Below, piece by piece: positions 40,896 to 47,687 of a DNA stretch of 57,043 bases. Numbering within the stretch: the first letter of the stretch is position 1; each line of letters opens with the position of its first letter. Source of the stretch: a virus; IMG/VR virus record IMGVR_UViG_3300007735_000759, positions 1 through 57,043 of that record. One strand, written 5' to 3'. Both the position numbers and the translations under genes were made by a program. The notes under the pieces are model-generated. The model did not search any database. It worked only from the letters and a program-made list of their open reading frames with translations, and was not told where the DNA came from.

Positions 40896-41810
40896 ATGAC
40901 CAAACATTACAAATTTATCGATTTATTTGCTGGTATAGGCGGGTTTCATTATGCTTTTCATGAGCTTGGCGCAGAATGTGTCTTTGCCTCTGAAATAGAC
41001 CCCTACGCTCGTAAAAGTTACGAAGCTAATTTAAAGAAATTATCACCCGAGTTATTTGCTTCAGATAAGTTTAATGACGATATTTTAAAAATTGCTTATG
41101 AAAATATAGATAAAGAAATTCCCGATTTTGATATTTTATGCGCTGGCTTTCCATGCCAACCGTTTAGTCAGGCAGGACTTAAGCGCGGCTTCAAAGAAGG
41201 AAAAGATTTTCGTGGCAACATGTTTTTTAAAATACGAGACATAATAAAAGTTAAAAGGCCGAAAGCTATATTTCTTGAAAATGTCAGGCATCTTTTAAAA
41301 CATGACAATGGTCAAACATTTTCGATTATAAAAGATACCATAGAAAAAGAGTTAGATTATGAGTTTCATTATGAAATAGTAAAGGCTTGCGATTATGGGC
41401 TCCCTCAACATAGGCCACGGGTATTTATGGTGGGTTTCAGAAAGGATTGTAAGTATAAGCTTCCGTTCAAGATTCCTGAGAAAATACCTTTGAATATGAC
41501 TATGTCCGATATATTCGGAGGTGAATGCAATAAAAAAATCGGTTATACATTACGAGTATGTGGCAGAAATTCCAGTATTTATGATAGAAGAAATTGGGAT
41601 TCTTACTTAGTAAACAATCAGCATGTGCGCCTAACTCCTAAAGAGGGGCTTATTATGCAGGGTTTCCCTAAAAATTTTAACTTTCCCGTATCACAGACTC
41701 AAGCAATGAAACAGCTCGGTAACAGCGTTGCCGTTAATGCTGTACGAGCCTATGCTGAAGCTATTATAGAAAGACTCAATTATGAGATAAAAACCGACAA
41801 AATTTCTTAG
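40896..41810 (+). CDS. cytosine-C5 DNA methyltransferase (orphan)
   Basis: 304 residues with all core motifs in order: I FIDLFAGIGGFHYAF (7-21), IV GFPCQPFSQAG with the catalytic Cys at ~87, VI ENVRHLL (~128), VIII YGLPQHRPRVFMVGF (~162), and IX-X RLTPKEGLIMQGFP and QLGNSVAVNAV. The target-recognition region between VIII and IX is short. No cognate endonuclease is present; paired with the previous methyltransferase it would modify the phage genome against restriction. It converges on the Panacea unit with 27 bases between. Confidence 0.9.
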   Translation: MTKHYKFIDLFAGIGGFHYAFHELGAECVFASEIDPYARKSYEANLKKLSPELFASDKFNDDILKIAYENIDKEIPDFDILCAGFPCQPFSQAGLKRGFKEGKDFRGNMFFKIRDIIKVKRPKAIFLENVRHLLKHDNGQTFSIIKDTIEKELDYEFHYEIVKACDYGLPQHRPRVFMVGFRKDCKYKLPFKIPEKIPLNMTMSDIFGGECNKKIGYTLRVCGRNSSIYDRRNWDSYLVNNQHVRLTPKEGLIMQGFPKNFNFPVSQTQAMKQLGNSVAVNAVRAYAEAIIERLNYEIKTDKIS

Positions 41811-41837
41811 GAACAAATTCCTTATAAATTTGATTTT

Positions 41838-42242
41838 TCAGGAAAGCTCTAACCCAAAAGTAATATTAGTCCAATCCCTGACAAATCCCATCAAAGCAAA
41901 ATCACTTACTTTCATTGCCGCCTTAGGGCAAAGATTATAACATTGACAAAATTTTTCAAAATTAGGGCTATCTCTTTGAGGAATAGATTTCGTAAATAAA
42001 GATAAATCAATATCTAAATAATAACTTCTTGAAATATCATAAGGATAAAAACCATTACAGCCACGCGCAACAGCTTCTTTATACTGGTGACTATTCCAAA
42101 AATAACATAATTTATATATATCATAATCTGCTCTCGCCAATTCACCTATATTAAACTTCTTTTTTGTTCCACCAGTTCGGGAAGGATGTTGCCAAAACAT
42201 AAACAAGCGTTTTGGCTCTATGATATTTTTAATAAAAGTCAT
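41838..42242 (-). CDS. possible toxin-partner protein with RLFMFWQHP start
   Basis: 134 residues from ATG 42242, which overlaps the Panacea stop; an ATG at 42260 is less likely. The start PKRLFMFWQHPSRTGG, then FNIGELAR, Y.LCYFWNS, A.ARGCNGFYPYDIS.SYYLD..LSLF..SIPQRDSPNFEKF matches short proteins I associate with the consensus 'RLFLAWQ.P..r.w..vG.L......Y.F.Y..Ga..A...GF.p....' of unknown biochemical role. As the gene after two antitoxin-type Panacea genes it is the natural toxin or effector candidate of the locus. Confidence 0.5.
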   Translation of the reverse strand: MTFIKNIIEPKRLFMFWQHPSRTGGTKKKFNIGELARADYDIYKLCYFWNSHQYKEAVARGCNGFYPYDISRSYYLDIDLSLFTKSIPQRDSPNFEKFCQCYNLCPKAAMKVSDFALMGFVRDWTNITFGLELS

Positions 42243-42558
42243 TGTGATAACCAAATCCAATTAAATCATCGTATTTATCATTAATAAACAAAATTTCCGG
42301 TGTTATTAAATAAGGATCTAAATAGTAAAACACGTTTTGGATTGGTCGGCCGTGAAAACATTTTAACTTTAAATAAAGAGATTTTAACATAGGCCCACAT
42401 GCCCAAGCTTGAAAATCCTCGTCAATTAAAGGTCCATTTTTGTTATCTAGATAAAATAAATGGAGTAAATGCAATAATGCGTTCAGTTTATCGAGGTTAA
42501 TAGTCCAATTACTAAGACGACAGACTTCATATGCCGCTTCTTGCGCTGTAATAGTCAT
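42229..42558 (-). CDS. Panacea (DUF4065/SocA-like) protein, short subtype A
   Basis: 109 residues. MTITAQEAAYEVCRLSNWTINLDKLNALLHLLHLFY, PLIDEDFQAWACGPMLKSLY give the DUF4065/Panacea core (K..LL...H....G..L....F.AW..GP....LY). It is clearly paralogous to 54827-55294 but ends ~45 residues earlier, so the C-terminal helices are missing. AGAGGA precedes the ATG. It is flanked by the other Panacea gene upstream and the candidate effector downstream. Panacea domains are known as promiscuous antitoxins. Confidence 0.75.
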   Translation of the reverse strand: MTITAQEAAYEVCRLSNWTINLDKLNALLHLLHLFYLDNKNGPLIDEDFQAWACGPMLKSLYLKLKCFHGRPIQNVFYYLDPYLITPEILFINDKYDDLIGFGYHNDFY

Positions 42559-43110
42559 TTAATATCCTCTTTGCTCTTCTAATAATTTTTTGAAGTAATT
42601 TTTTATATCTTGATTGCTAATTTCTTTTCCTCTAACAATTCCTTCTTGTTTGGCGATTTTAATAGCCTTTCTCCAAGGATTGTCTGGGTCATCATAACAA
42701 ACCATTTGTGAAAGTTGAATGGCGTCAAACTTAGAATACTTTACCCACACCTCTTCTAATAAATTTCTCGCTTTTTTATCGGTAGGCGAAATATCACGAG
42801 GTTCAATTTTAAAACCAGGCGAGTTTTTTGATATAATGATTTCTCTCATCAAGTAATTCTTTGAGATGGGGTTACTGCCAAATCCTTTAAATTCATGATA
42901 AATGGAAGCACACACTGGCCCGTATTCCCATGCTTGAAATGGTTCGTTTATAAGAGGTAGCACTTCATCTTCGTTTTTATTAAATGCCATATGCCAGCCA
43001 TTTGCAAAATACACAAGTTTTTGCAAGCTCAAAGGCGTAAGTGCGGGGCCTTGTTCCCAAGATTTTCGTAAAAAGTAATTAGCAATAGCTCCTGGGCTAT
43101 AATTTTTCAT
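42559..43110 (-). CDS. Panacea (DUF4065/SocA-like) protein, subtype B
   Basis: 183 residues. YSPGAIANYFLRKS...LTPLSLQKLVYFANGWHMA, LINEPFQAWEYGPVCASIYHEFKGFGSNPI (~58-87) and a C-terminal LSQMVCYDDPDNPWRKA match SocA-type DUF4065 proteins along their full length, including the D/E-x-x-N-PW box. It is paralogous to 55260-55754. No ribosome site is obvious. In the SocAB pair SocA brings a toxin to ClpXP; other Panacea proteins neutralise diverse toxins. Likely an anti-toxin, anti-defence or addiction component. Confidence 0.85.
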   Translation of the reverse strand: MKNYSPGAIANYFLRKSWEQGPALTPLSLQKLVYFANGWHMAFNKNEDEVLPLINEPFQAWEYGPVCASIYHEFKGFGSNPISKNYLMREIIISKNSPGFKIEPRDISPTDKKARNLLEEVWVKYSKFDAIQLSQMVCYDDPDNPWRKAIKIAKQEGIVRGKEISNQDIKNYFKKLLEEQRGY

Positions 43111-43191
43111 GTTATTTGACGGTCATTTGATAAAAGTTCTTATATATGCCTACTAAACCTTAAAAAACTGTTGATTTCTCTTGATTTGCAG

Positions 43192-43234
43192 AAAAAATCT
43201 TATTTGATGCTCATTTGCTCATCTAAGATTTTTT
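43192..43234 (-). terminator. terminator after the DnaB gene
   Basis: On the minus strand AAAAAATCTTA and TAAGATTTTTT pair perfectly (11 bp) around 21 bases, just after the DnaB stop and before the Panacea unit. The stem carries its own U-run, so it likely separates the replication genes from the Panacea genes. Confidence 0.6.
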
Positions 43235-43239
43235 TATCT

Positions 43240-44607
43240 CTACTCAAAATAATCCATATTTCTAAAAACGGTCAATTCTTTGTCGAAAAATACTGGCACC
43301 TCCCCGGTTCCGCCATACCTATTTTTTGCAATAATAATGAGGTTTTTGCCGCCATTTTCTGTATTTATACATATATCTTTCCCGGCTTCTTTTTTTCGAG
43401 CAGGGTAATAATCGTCCCGATGAACAAACATGACAACGTCAGCGTCTTGCTCAATGCTACCTGAATCTCGTAGGTCAGATAGTTGAGGGTATTTGCTATC
43501 ACGCTGCTCAACGGCGCGTGACAACTGGCAAAGAACCAAAATAGGCAAGTTCAAGTCCTTCGCTAAAGCCTTAAGGGCGCCAGAGACGAGCGTGGTTTTT
43601 TCATAAAGCGACGAGCTTTTGCGATCTTCATTGATTAATCCTAAATAATCGATTACAATAAAATCAAGATCGTATTCTTTTTTCATTAAAAGGCACCGTT
43701 CTTTTATTTGCGATATTGTTGCCGATCGCTGATCTATATACAATTTTGCGCGACTGGAATCGTACCTTTCCAAAAGATCAAGATCAAGCTCCGAACTGGT
43801 GCCCATATGCAACCGTGCGCTAGGAACGCATATTTCGGCCGCCAGCACCCTTTGTGCTAAATCCTGGCTAGACATCTCCAAACTCAAGAAAAGCGTTCTA
43901 GCCCCCTTTAATGAGGCATTAAACGCTATGTTAACTGCCAAGGTAGTCTTTCCCATTCCGGGACGACCTGCCAAAATGTAGAGATGGGAGTTGGAAAAAC
44001 CACCTCTCAAAAACCTATCAAGCCTTATGAAACCTGTCTTCACGCCTACGGATTCGTTGTTTAAAACTCGTTTTTTCCGTTCAATCGCATCAGCCAAAAT
44101 TTCTTTGTGCAATTCTTGCAATGTTTTGATTGCCGAAATTGGAGCAGCCGATAACTCAAGCAACTGACCGTGTTCTTCCACTCGCCGAGAGTATTCTAGA
44201 ATAATTTTTTCAGAAGAAAAACCGCCTTCTTTGGCAATTTCTAAATCGTCAAGAAATTGTTGTTCTCGCCAGAAAACATAGTTTTCAAGCAAATATTTTT
44301 GAATTTTTTTAAACTCAGCAATGTTTTCTTCTTGGTTTTTTTTGATAACCAAAACACTATCGGTCATGATCTCAACCAGAAAATCACGCTCTGATTGAGT
44401 TAGCAAAAACTTAAGATTTTCCAAGGTTACAGACTCACCCGAGTCTTTCAGTTTTCGAAAAATTGCTAAAAATTTGCGTAGCAAAAAAGAAGAAATATGA
44501 TATTCTTTCAAGAACAAATGAGATAACAAACTATCATCGTCAATTAAAAATGTAATAATTGATTCTTCTAATTCTTTTCTTAATTCAAAATTTAAATTTT
44601 TATTCAT
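43240..44607 (-). CDS. dnaB: replicative DNA helicase DnaB
   Basis: 455 residues, the usual length. The N-terminal helical domain is followed by a RecA-like motor: Walker A GRPGMGKTT (~214-222), LSLEMSSQDLAQR (H1a), Walker B DFIVIDYLGLI (~317-327), H3 LVLCQLSR, and SDLRDSGSIEQDADVVMFVHRDDYY (H4). It unwinds DNA at the fork as a hexamer. It overlaps the preceding initiator by eight bases, which likely loads it. The N-terminus diverges from host DnaB (LFLKEYHISSFLLR), consistent with phage origin. Confidence 0.92.
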   Translation of the reverse strand: MNKNLNFELRKELEESIITFLIDDDSLLSHLFLKEYHISSFLLRKFLAIFRKLKDSGESVTLENLKFLLTQSERDFLVEIMTDSVLVIKKNQEENIAEFKKIQKYLLENYVFWREQQFLDDLEIAKEGGFSSEKIILEYSRRVEEHGQLLELSAAPISAIKTLQELHKEILADAIERKKRVLNNESVGVKTGFIRLDRFLRGGFSNSHLYILAGRPGMGKTTLAVNIAFNASLKGARTLFLSLEMSSQDLAQRVLAAEICVPSARLHMGTSSELDLDLLERYDSSRAKLYIDQRSATISQIKERCLLMKKEYDLDFIVIDYLGLINEDRKSSSLYEKTTLVSGALKALAKDLNLPILVLCQLSRAVEQRDSKYPQLSDLRDSGSIEQDADVVMFVHRDDYYPARKKEAGKDICINTENGGKNLIIIAKNRYGGTGEVPVFFDKELTVFRNMDYFE

Positions 44608-45682
44608 AATTTGAAATTACCTCCCAAGGATTTTCGCCCACAAGAGGAAAACCGTTTGTCATGCAATGATCAATCCCCCCAGCACGGTCTACCAAGCGTC
44701 GATACCGAGTATTGGGGTTTTTTATAAGCTCTAAAAAGCGGGGATAATCCGTTAAATCCATGATGACCTCATCTGATTTTTTGCTCCCGGGTTGAGGGGA
44801 ATGATAGATTTTTGGGGCCTTTGACACCCAATGTGTCCATGCTCTCTCCCATCCAGCCTGTGATTTGGACGGTTTGTTTTTGGGTTTTGCTTCTTCTGCC
44901 CACCAACCCGTAAAGTTGTCAAAAATCACCCGAATCCATGTCGGGTCAATCTCATGCGTCACCGCAATCGATTTCATTCGCAGGTTTAGCCGCAGCTGAT
45001 CCGCTGTGAATTTCTCAACCACTTGCCGAGAAAAAGGCTGTTTGGCTGTTAGGTTGCCAACGGCAACGGTGGAAGGCTGTTTAATTTCCCTTTCAACTCG
45101 TGAACGTTTGGATAGGGTATTTTGTATTTTTGTTACCTCAGGGGAGTGTAAACGAACCCTCTTATTTTTGTCATTCGATTCGTCAGAATCGGAATGTGAA
45201 GATATAGATAAATTAATATCTGTAGTAGTCTCTGTAGTATATGGTCCCTTTCGGCCCATACAAACGGTCCCTTTCGGCCCATACAAACGGTCCCTTTCGG
45301 CCCGTTTTGTTGGACACTTTTTCTCCTCATTTTCACCAGAAATTCCCTGAAATTTAATTACAATATCTTGTAACTTAGTTTCGTTAATGATGTAGTGTGA
45401 TTTTGGAGGCAATCCTTTTTTAACAATTGAAATTAACCCTAACTCCCGTAATTTATTTTTAGCTGTTTTTATTTCCTTGGAAGTCAAGCCGGTCTCACTC
45501 TCTAAATCGGCATTGGTTTTATAAAATTCTTTTTCTTCCATTTTTTTGTACCAGTACATAATTTGAGAAAGTAAAATACCGCATGTTACAGAGCCTGTGA
45601 TTTTTGTGTAAATCGGGTAATAAGCTATGCAATTTTTGGCGGAATTAACGTCAATCATCTTCAAACTTTCATCGGTTTTCAT
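44600..45682 (-). CDS. replication initiator-like protein (winged helix, contains iterons)
   Basis: 360 residues. Residues ~8-110 form a winged-helix domain: AYYPIYTKITGSVTCGILLSQIMYWYKK...FYKTNADLESETGLTSKEIKTAKNKLRELGLI, as in phage replisome-organiser/RepA-N-like proteins. A Ser/Asp/Lys linker (~150-200) is followed by a C-terminal domain (W..VIFDNFTGWWAEE....WERAWTHWVSKAP), as in phage primosomal DnaT-like or helicase-loader partners. The linker is encoded by the 23-bp iterons at 45243-45303. Directly upstream of dnaB, as lambda O is of P. It likely binds the origin and loads DnaB. Confidence 0.7.
   Translation of the reverse strand: MKTDESLKMIDVNSAKNCIAYYPIYTKITGSVTCGILLSQIMYWYKKMEEKEFYKTNADLESETGLTSKEIKTAKNKLRELGLISIVKKGLPPKSHYIINETKLQDIVIKFQGISGENEEKKCPTKRAERDRLYGPKGTVCMGRKGPYTTETTTDINLSISSHSDSDESNDKNKRVRLHSPEVTKIQNTLSKRSRVEREIKQPSTVAVGNLTAKQPFSRQVVEKFTADQLRLNLRMKSIAVTHEIDPTWIRVIFDNFTGWWAEEAKPKNKPSKSQAGWERAWTHWVSKAPKIYHSPQPGSKKSDEVIMDLTDYPRFLELIKNPNTRYRRLVDRAGGIDHCMTNGFPLVGENPWEVISNYE
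45187..45303. repeat. three 23-bp iterons and AT-rich flank: candidate origin
   Basis: A 23-bp unit beginning GGTCCCTTTCGGCCC is tandemly repeated at 45243, 45266 and 45289 (the third copy is 15 bp). Since 23 is not a multiple of three, the same DNA is translated in three frames (RDRLY, KGTVCM, RKGPYT), so conservation must be at the DNA level. The 55 bases before it (45187-45242) are AT-rich with an AGATAT/ATATCT dyad, fit for unwinding. The arrangement mirrors lambda ori inside gene O. Confidence 0.65.
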
Positions 45683-45701
45683 TCTTTAATTTTTTGTTAT
45701 T

Positions 45702-45717
45702 TTTTAGTAAAATTTTA
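45702..45717 (+). promoter_or_regulatory. late-type motif variant
   Basis: TTTTAGTAAAATTTTA differs by one base from the three identical 16-mers at 4712, 50089 and 56295. It lies upstream of the RNA candidate and the nuclease-SSB genes. Confidence 0.35.
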
Positions 45718-45796
45718 TATAAATTAAGGCGGTGCTGTTTTAAATAAAAAGGAAAAATAAATTGTTGGGTGGATATCAACTTTTGTTGATTTATTA

Positions 45797-45825
45797 TTGA
45801 CAGACGCCATATATAGCAATATAGT
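45797..45825 (+). promoter_or_regulatory. sigma70-type promoter for the small RNA candidate
   Basis: TTGACA (45797-45802), a 17-base spacer and TATAGT (45820-45825): a near-consensus promoter. Transcription would begin at about 45831-45833. The dyad at 45775-45790 lies directly upstream and could be an activator or repressor site. Confidence 0.7.
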
Positions 45826-45830
45826 CTTAT

Positions 45831-45944
45831 GCAAAGACATAAATCCTCCTTCTAACTTGGTTTATGTTAAGGTATAAATTCTGATAAAATTTATACCTCG
45901 TTTTTAAAGTCCCTTAGTTTTCCACGTTCTAAGGGACTTTTTTT
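45831..45944 (+). ncRNA. candidate small RNA with anti-Shine-Dalgarno loop
   Basis: About 114 nt from the promoter start to a U-tract. Stem 1 ACATAAA/TTTATGT (45837-45867) exposes a 17-base loop beginning TCCTCCTT; stem 2 AGGTATAAATT/AATTTATACCT (45870-45898) is perfect; stem 3 AAAGTCCCTTAG/CTAAGGGACTTT (45906-45940) followed by TTTT is a textbook intrinsic terminator. No start codon with a ribosome site or protein frame is supported. A C-rich loop complementary to ribosome sites is typical of trans-acting small RNAs. The best matching SD seen is AAGGAGGA at 4131-4138 (minus). Confidence 0.6.
45906..45944 (+). terminator. strong intrinsic terminator
   Basis: A perfect 12-bp stem AAAGTCCCTTAG/CTAAGGGACTTT with an 11-base loop and seven consecutive T at the 3' side. 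The A-rich 5' side gives some bidirectional potential, but the U-tract favours the + strand. Confidence 0.85.
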
Positions 45945-46130
45945 GTAACAATATTTCCAATAGTTAGCATTTCTTTTTTAGCTATTCAAGAACAATAGTT
46001 AAAATTTTTTCTGAGTTGCAAAAAATGCATGGCTAAGATTTTTTTTATATTTGCTACTTGAAAATATTTTTTAATTATGTCATTTTAATTAAGGGTTAAA
46101 CTCGCTTTTTTGGTTTTTAGTGTTTTCTGA

Positions 46131-46184
46131 AAAAGTACTCCTCCTTGCACCTTTTGAAATGCTCTGGTACTTTTAAAAGGTGCA
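46131..46184 (+). promoter_or_regulatory. leader with two mutually exclusive hairpins
   Basis: AAAAGTAC (46131-46138) pairs with GTACTTTT (46167-46174); TGCACCTTTT (46146-46155) pairs with AAAAGGTGCA (46175-46184). The pairings interleave, and because the two right arms touch with no linker they cannot easily form together. The second hairpin hides AAAAGG, the likely ribosome site of the nuclease gene at 46193, while the first leaves it free. The region also carries TCCTCCTT (46139-46146). A translation or termination switch is possible. Confidence 0.45.
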
Positions 46185-46192
46185 TTTATTTT

Positions 46193-46609
46193 ATGAATCA
46201 ATCTCTACATTTTTATCTCCTCCACAATTCCGTATTTAAAGGCACTTTGAAATGCGAAGACTTGCTTGCGTATCAACTTGCTACTTATTTGCGCGAACAA
46301 TCCCTTGCAAACAAATTGCCTTTTGTCTGGTTCCACGTGGCCAATGAATTTGCTTCTAGAAATAAAACATTTGGGGCTAAATTATCGGCGCAAGGTCGTT
46401 TGACGGGTGTAGCTGATTATATTTTTTTGGGAAAGAATAAATGCTTTGCATTAGAGTTAAAATATGCAAAAGGTAAACAATCAGAATCTCAAAAATCTTT
46501 TGAAAACTGGTGTAAAAGCCTTGACGTTCCTTATTTTGTTGCGTATTCTTTAAATGAATCTATTAATTATATTAAGAATATGACAGATTATGAGTTACAG
46601 TGTAAATAA
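46193..46609 (+). CDS. VRR-NUC family nuclease
   Basis: 138 residues from ATG 46193; a TTG at 46145 lies inside the leader hairpin and is rejected. FVWFHVANEF (~46-55), GRLTGVADYIFL (~70-81), CFALELKYAKGKQSESQKSFENW (~86-108) carry the E, D and E-x-K of the VRR-NUC PD-(D/E)XK fold. Phage members act as Holliday-junction or flap nucleases, here possibly resolving replication or packaging intermediates. The stop overlaps the SSB start by 20 bases. Confidence 0.8.
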   Translation: MNQSLHFYLLHNSVFKGTLKCEDLLAYQLATYLREQSLANKLPFVWFHVANEFASRNKTFGAKLSAQGRLTGVADYIFLGKNKCFALELKYAKGKQSESQKSFENWCKSLDVPYFVAYSLNESINYIKNMTDYELQCK

Positions 46610-46982
46610 AGCTATTTTGATTGGGAATGTTGGCCAAGATCTTCCTCACGATTCTCAAAAAAAACTTTCCTTTACTTTAGCAACAAATGAATCTTGGAAA
46701 GATAAAAATTCCGGCGAATGGAAAAATAAAGTTGAATGGCATAAAGTTGCAATTTTCAATGAAAAATTAGCGGAAATGGCGCGTGCTAATCTCAAAAAAG
46801 GCTCTCGCGTTTATGTTGAAGGTCAAATTCGAAATAATGAATATGAAGATAAGTTTGGCAACAAGAAAACATCAGTAGAAATAGTTGTCTCTCCTTATCA
46901 AGGCACATTGATATTTTTAGATTCAAAGTCTGAATCACAAACACAACCTAAAAAACAAAATAACGACGATTGGTACGCGTAA
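46590..46982 (+). CDS. ssb: single-stranded DNA-binding protein
   Basis: 130 residues with an OB fold: VNKAILIGNVGQD, FTLATNESWKDKNSGEWKNKVEWHKVAIFNEKLAE, LKKGSRVYVEGQIR. These are near-universal SSB motifs. The C-terminal tail is short and ends NNDDWYA instead of DDDIPF, keeping the acidic-aromatic character for partner docking. It is co-translated with the nuclease and lies near the initiator and DnaB, so it likely coats the lagging strand and serves recombination. Confidence 0.92.
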   Translation: MSYSVNKAILIGNVGQDLPHDSQKKLSFTLATNESWKDKNSGEWKNKVEWHKVAIFNEKLAEMARANLKKGSRVYVEGQIRNNEYEDKFGNKKTSVEIVVSPYQGTLIFLDSKSESQTQPKKQNNDDWYA

Positions 46983-47035
46983 GATATTAAATTCCATAAA
47001 CGCTATTTACCATAATCGCTTTAAAAGTCATGCGC

Positions 47036-47311
47036 ATGAAAATTAAAGGTCGTCCTACTTGGTTATTTGGGATAGTAGCTATTATTATACTTTCTGCTGT
47101 AGGTAAATATGATTTTTTACATACTCAACTTTGGCCATGGGATATAATAAAATGGTTGGTTGTCCCTTTTTTCTTTTTAACGTTAATAAATCTTTGCGCT
47201 AAAAAATATCAAGAAATAGATGATTTAAAGGGAATTATTCAACAGAGGAAGAATAAGGATAAAGTTGTTTTACAAATTGAAGCATTCCTAAAGAAATGTG
47301 AGCATTTATAA
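47036..47311 (+). CDS. two-helix membrane protein
   Basis: 91 residues from ATG 47036 (an ATG at 47030 adds two residues). Helices at ~9-25 (LFGIVAIIILSAVGKY) and ~37-55 (IIKWLVVPFFFLTLINLCA) are followed by a charged coiled-coil-like tail. It follows SSB by ~50 bases and overlaps the next gene. No family recognised. Confidence 0.55.
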   Translation: MKIKGRPTWLFGIVAIIILSAVGKYDFLHTQLWPWDIIKWLVVPFFFLTLINLCAKKYQEIDDLKGIIQQRKNKDKVVLQIEAFLKKCEHL

Positions 47312-47531
47312 TGCTCATGGTTGGGTAAATACTGGTAGCCCCCTTTATAAAGAATCTCTTGAGATTTTAGAAAACAATCCAGCTGTTTCAAAAGAAGATG
47401 TTGCAATTTTTAAAAATGATACAAGACTAATTTCCCTTTATCCTGGGCATCGTCCTAATGCCGGTAAAGCGAGAATTCTGTTTTTGAATGATATAATAAT
47501 TAATTTTAGCGCAATTAAATCTCAGTTATAG
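47298..47531 (+). CDS. small hypothetical protein
   Basis: 77 residues from GTG 47298, overlapping the previous stop by 14 bases. SPLYKESLEILENNPAVSKEDVAIFKNDTRLISLYPGHRPNAGKARILFLND looks globular but matches no family I know. Overlap coupling is the main evidence for expression. Confidence 0.5.
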   Translation: MSIYNAHGWVNTGSPLYKESLEILENNPAVSKEDVAIFKNDTRLISLYPGHRPNAGKARILFLNDIIINFSAIKSQL

Positions 47532-47591
47532 ATTTCCTTCACAAACACCATTCTACCTAAAGTTTCTTGATCTTTTTTTGTAAGCGTTAAA

Positions 47592-47665
47592 ATAGAAATC
47601 CTACAGAATATCCCTCTTTGGTATTAATCATGGTGTATGGATGTTCAATCCTGTAGAATCTCTAT
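47592..47665 (-). terminator. 18-bp stem between convergent units, wobble-paired on the minus RNA
   Basis: Arms at 47592-47609 and 47648-47665 pair at all 18 positions on the minus-strand RNA if three G-U wobbles are allowed, but have three A-C mismatches on the plus strand. It lies just beyond the stop of the minus-strand unit ending at 47688 and is followed there by TTTTAAC, fitting a terminator or stable 3' end. Confidence 0.55.
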
Positions 47666-47687
47666 CTTTCTAAAAGTAAAACAAATT

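Larger units (their letters stand above)
45683..46192. other. 510-bp non-coding regulatory region
   Basis: No gene is supported in this gap between the initiator and the nuclease. It contains a one-mismatch copy of the late motif (45702-45717), a dyad ATCAAC-TTTT-GTTGAT (45775-45790) just upstream of a sigma70-type promoter (45797-45825), a candidate small RNA (45831-45944), AT-rich sequence, and a leader with two rival hairpins (46131-46184). It presumably also holds the minus-strand promoter for the initiator. Confidence 0.6.

Noticed and set aside
41838-43110. Named toxin (HipA, Fic, RelE) next to the Panacea genes
   Set aside because: The 134-residue protein lacks the catalytic motifs of these families, so only a candidate-effector label is justified.
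43171-43464. + strand frame opposite the end of dnaB
   Set aside because: Antisense shadow overlapping the DnaB 3' end and its terminator.
46131-46184. H-type pseudoknot in the nuclease leader
   Set aside because: The two right arms touch with no connecting loop, which would have to span an 8-bp stem; alternative hairpins are more realistic.
46145-46192. TTG start extending the nuclease gene upstream
   Set aside because: The codon lies inside the hairpin arm and the added residues do not match the family start; ATG 46193 follows AAAAGG.
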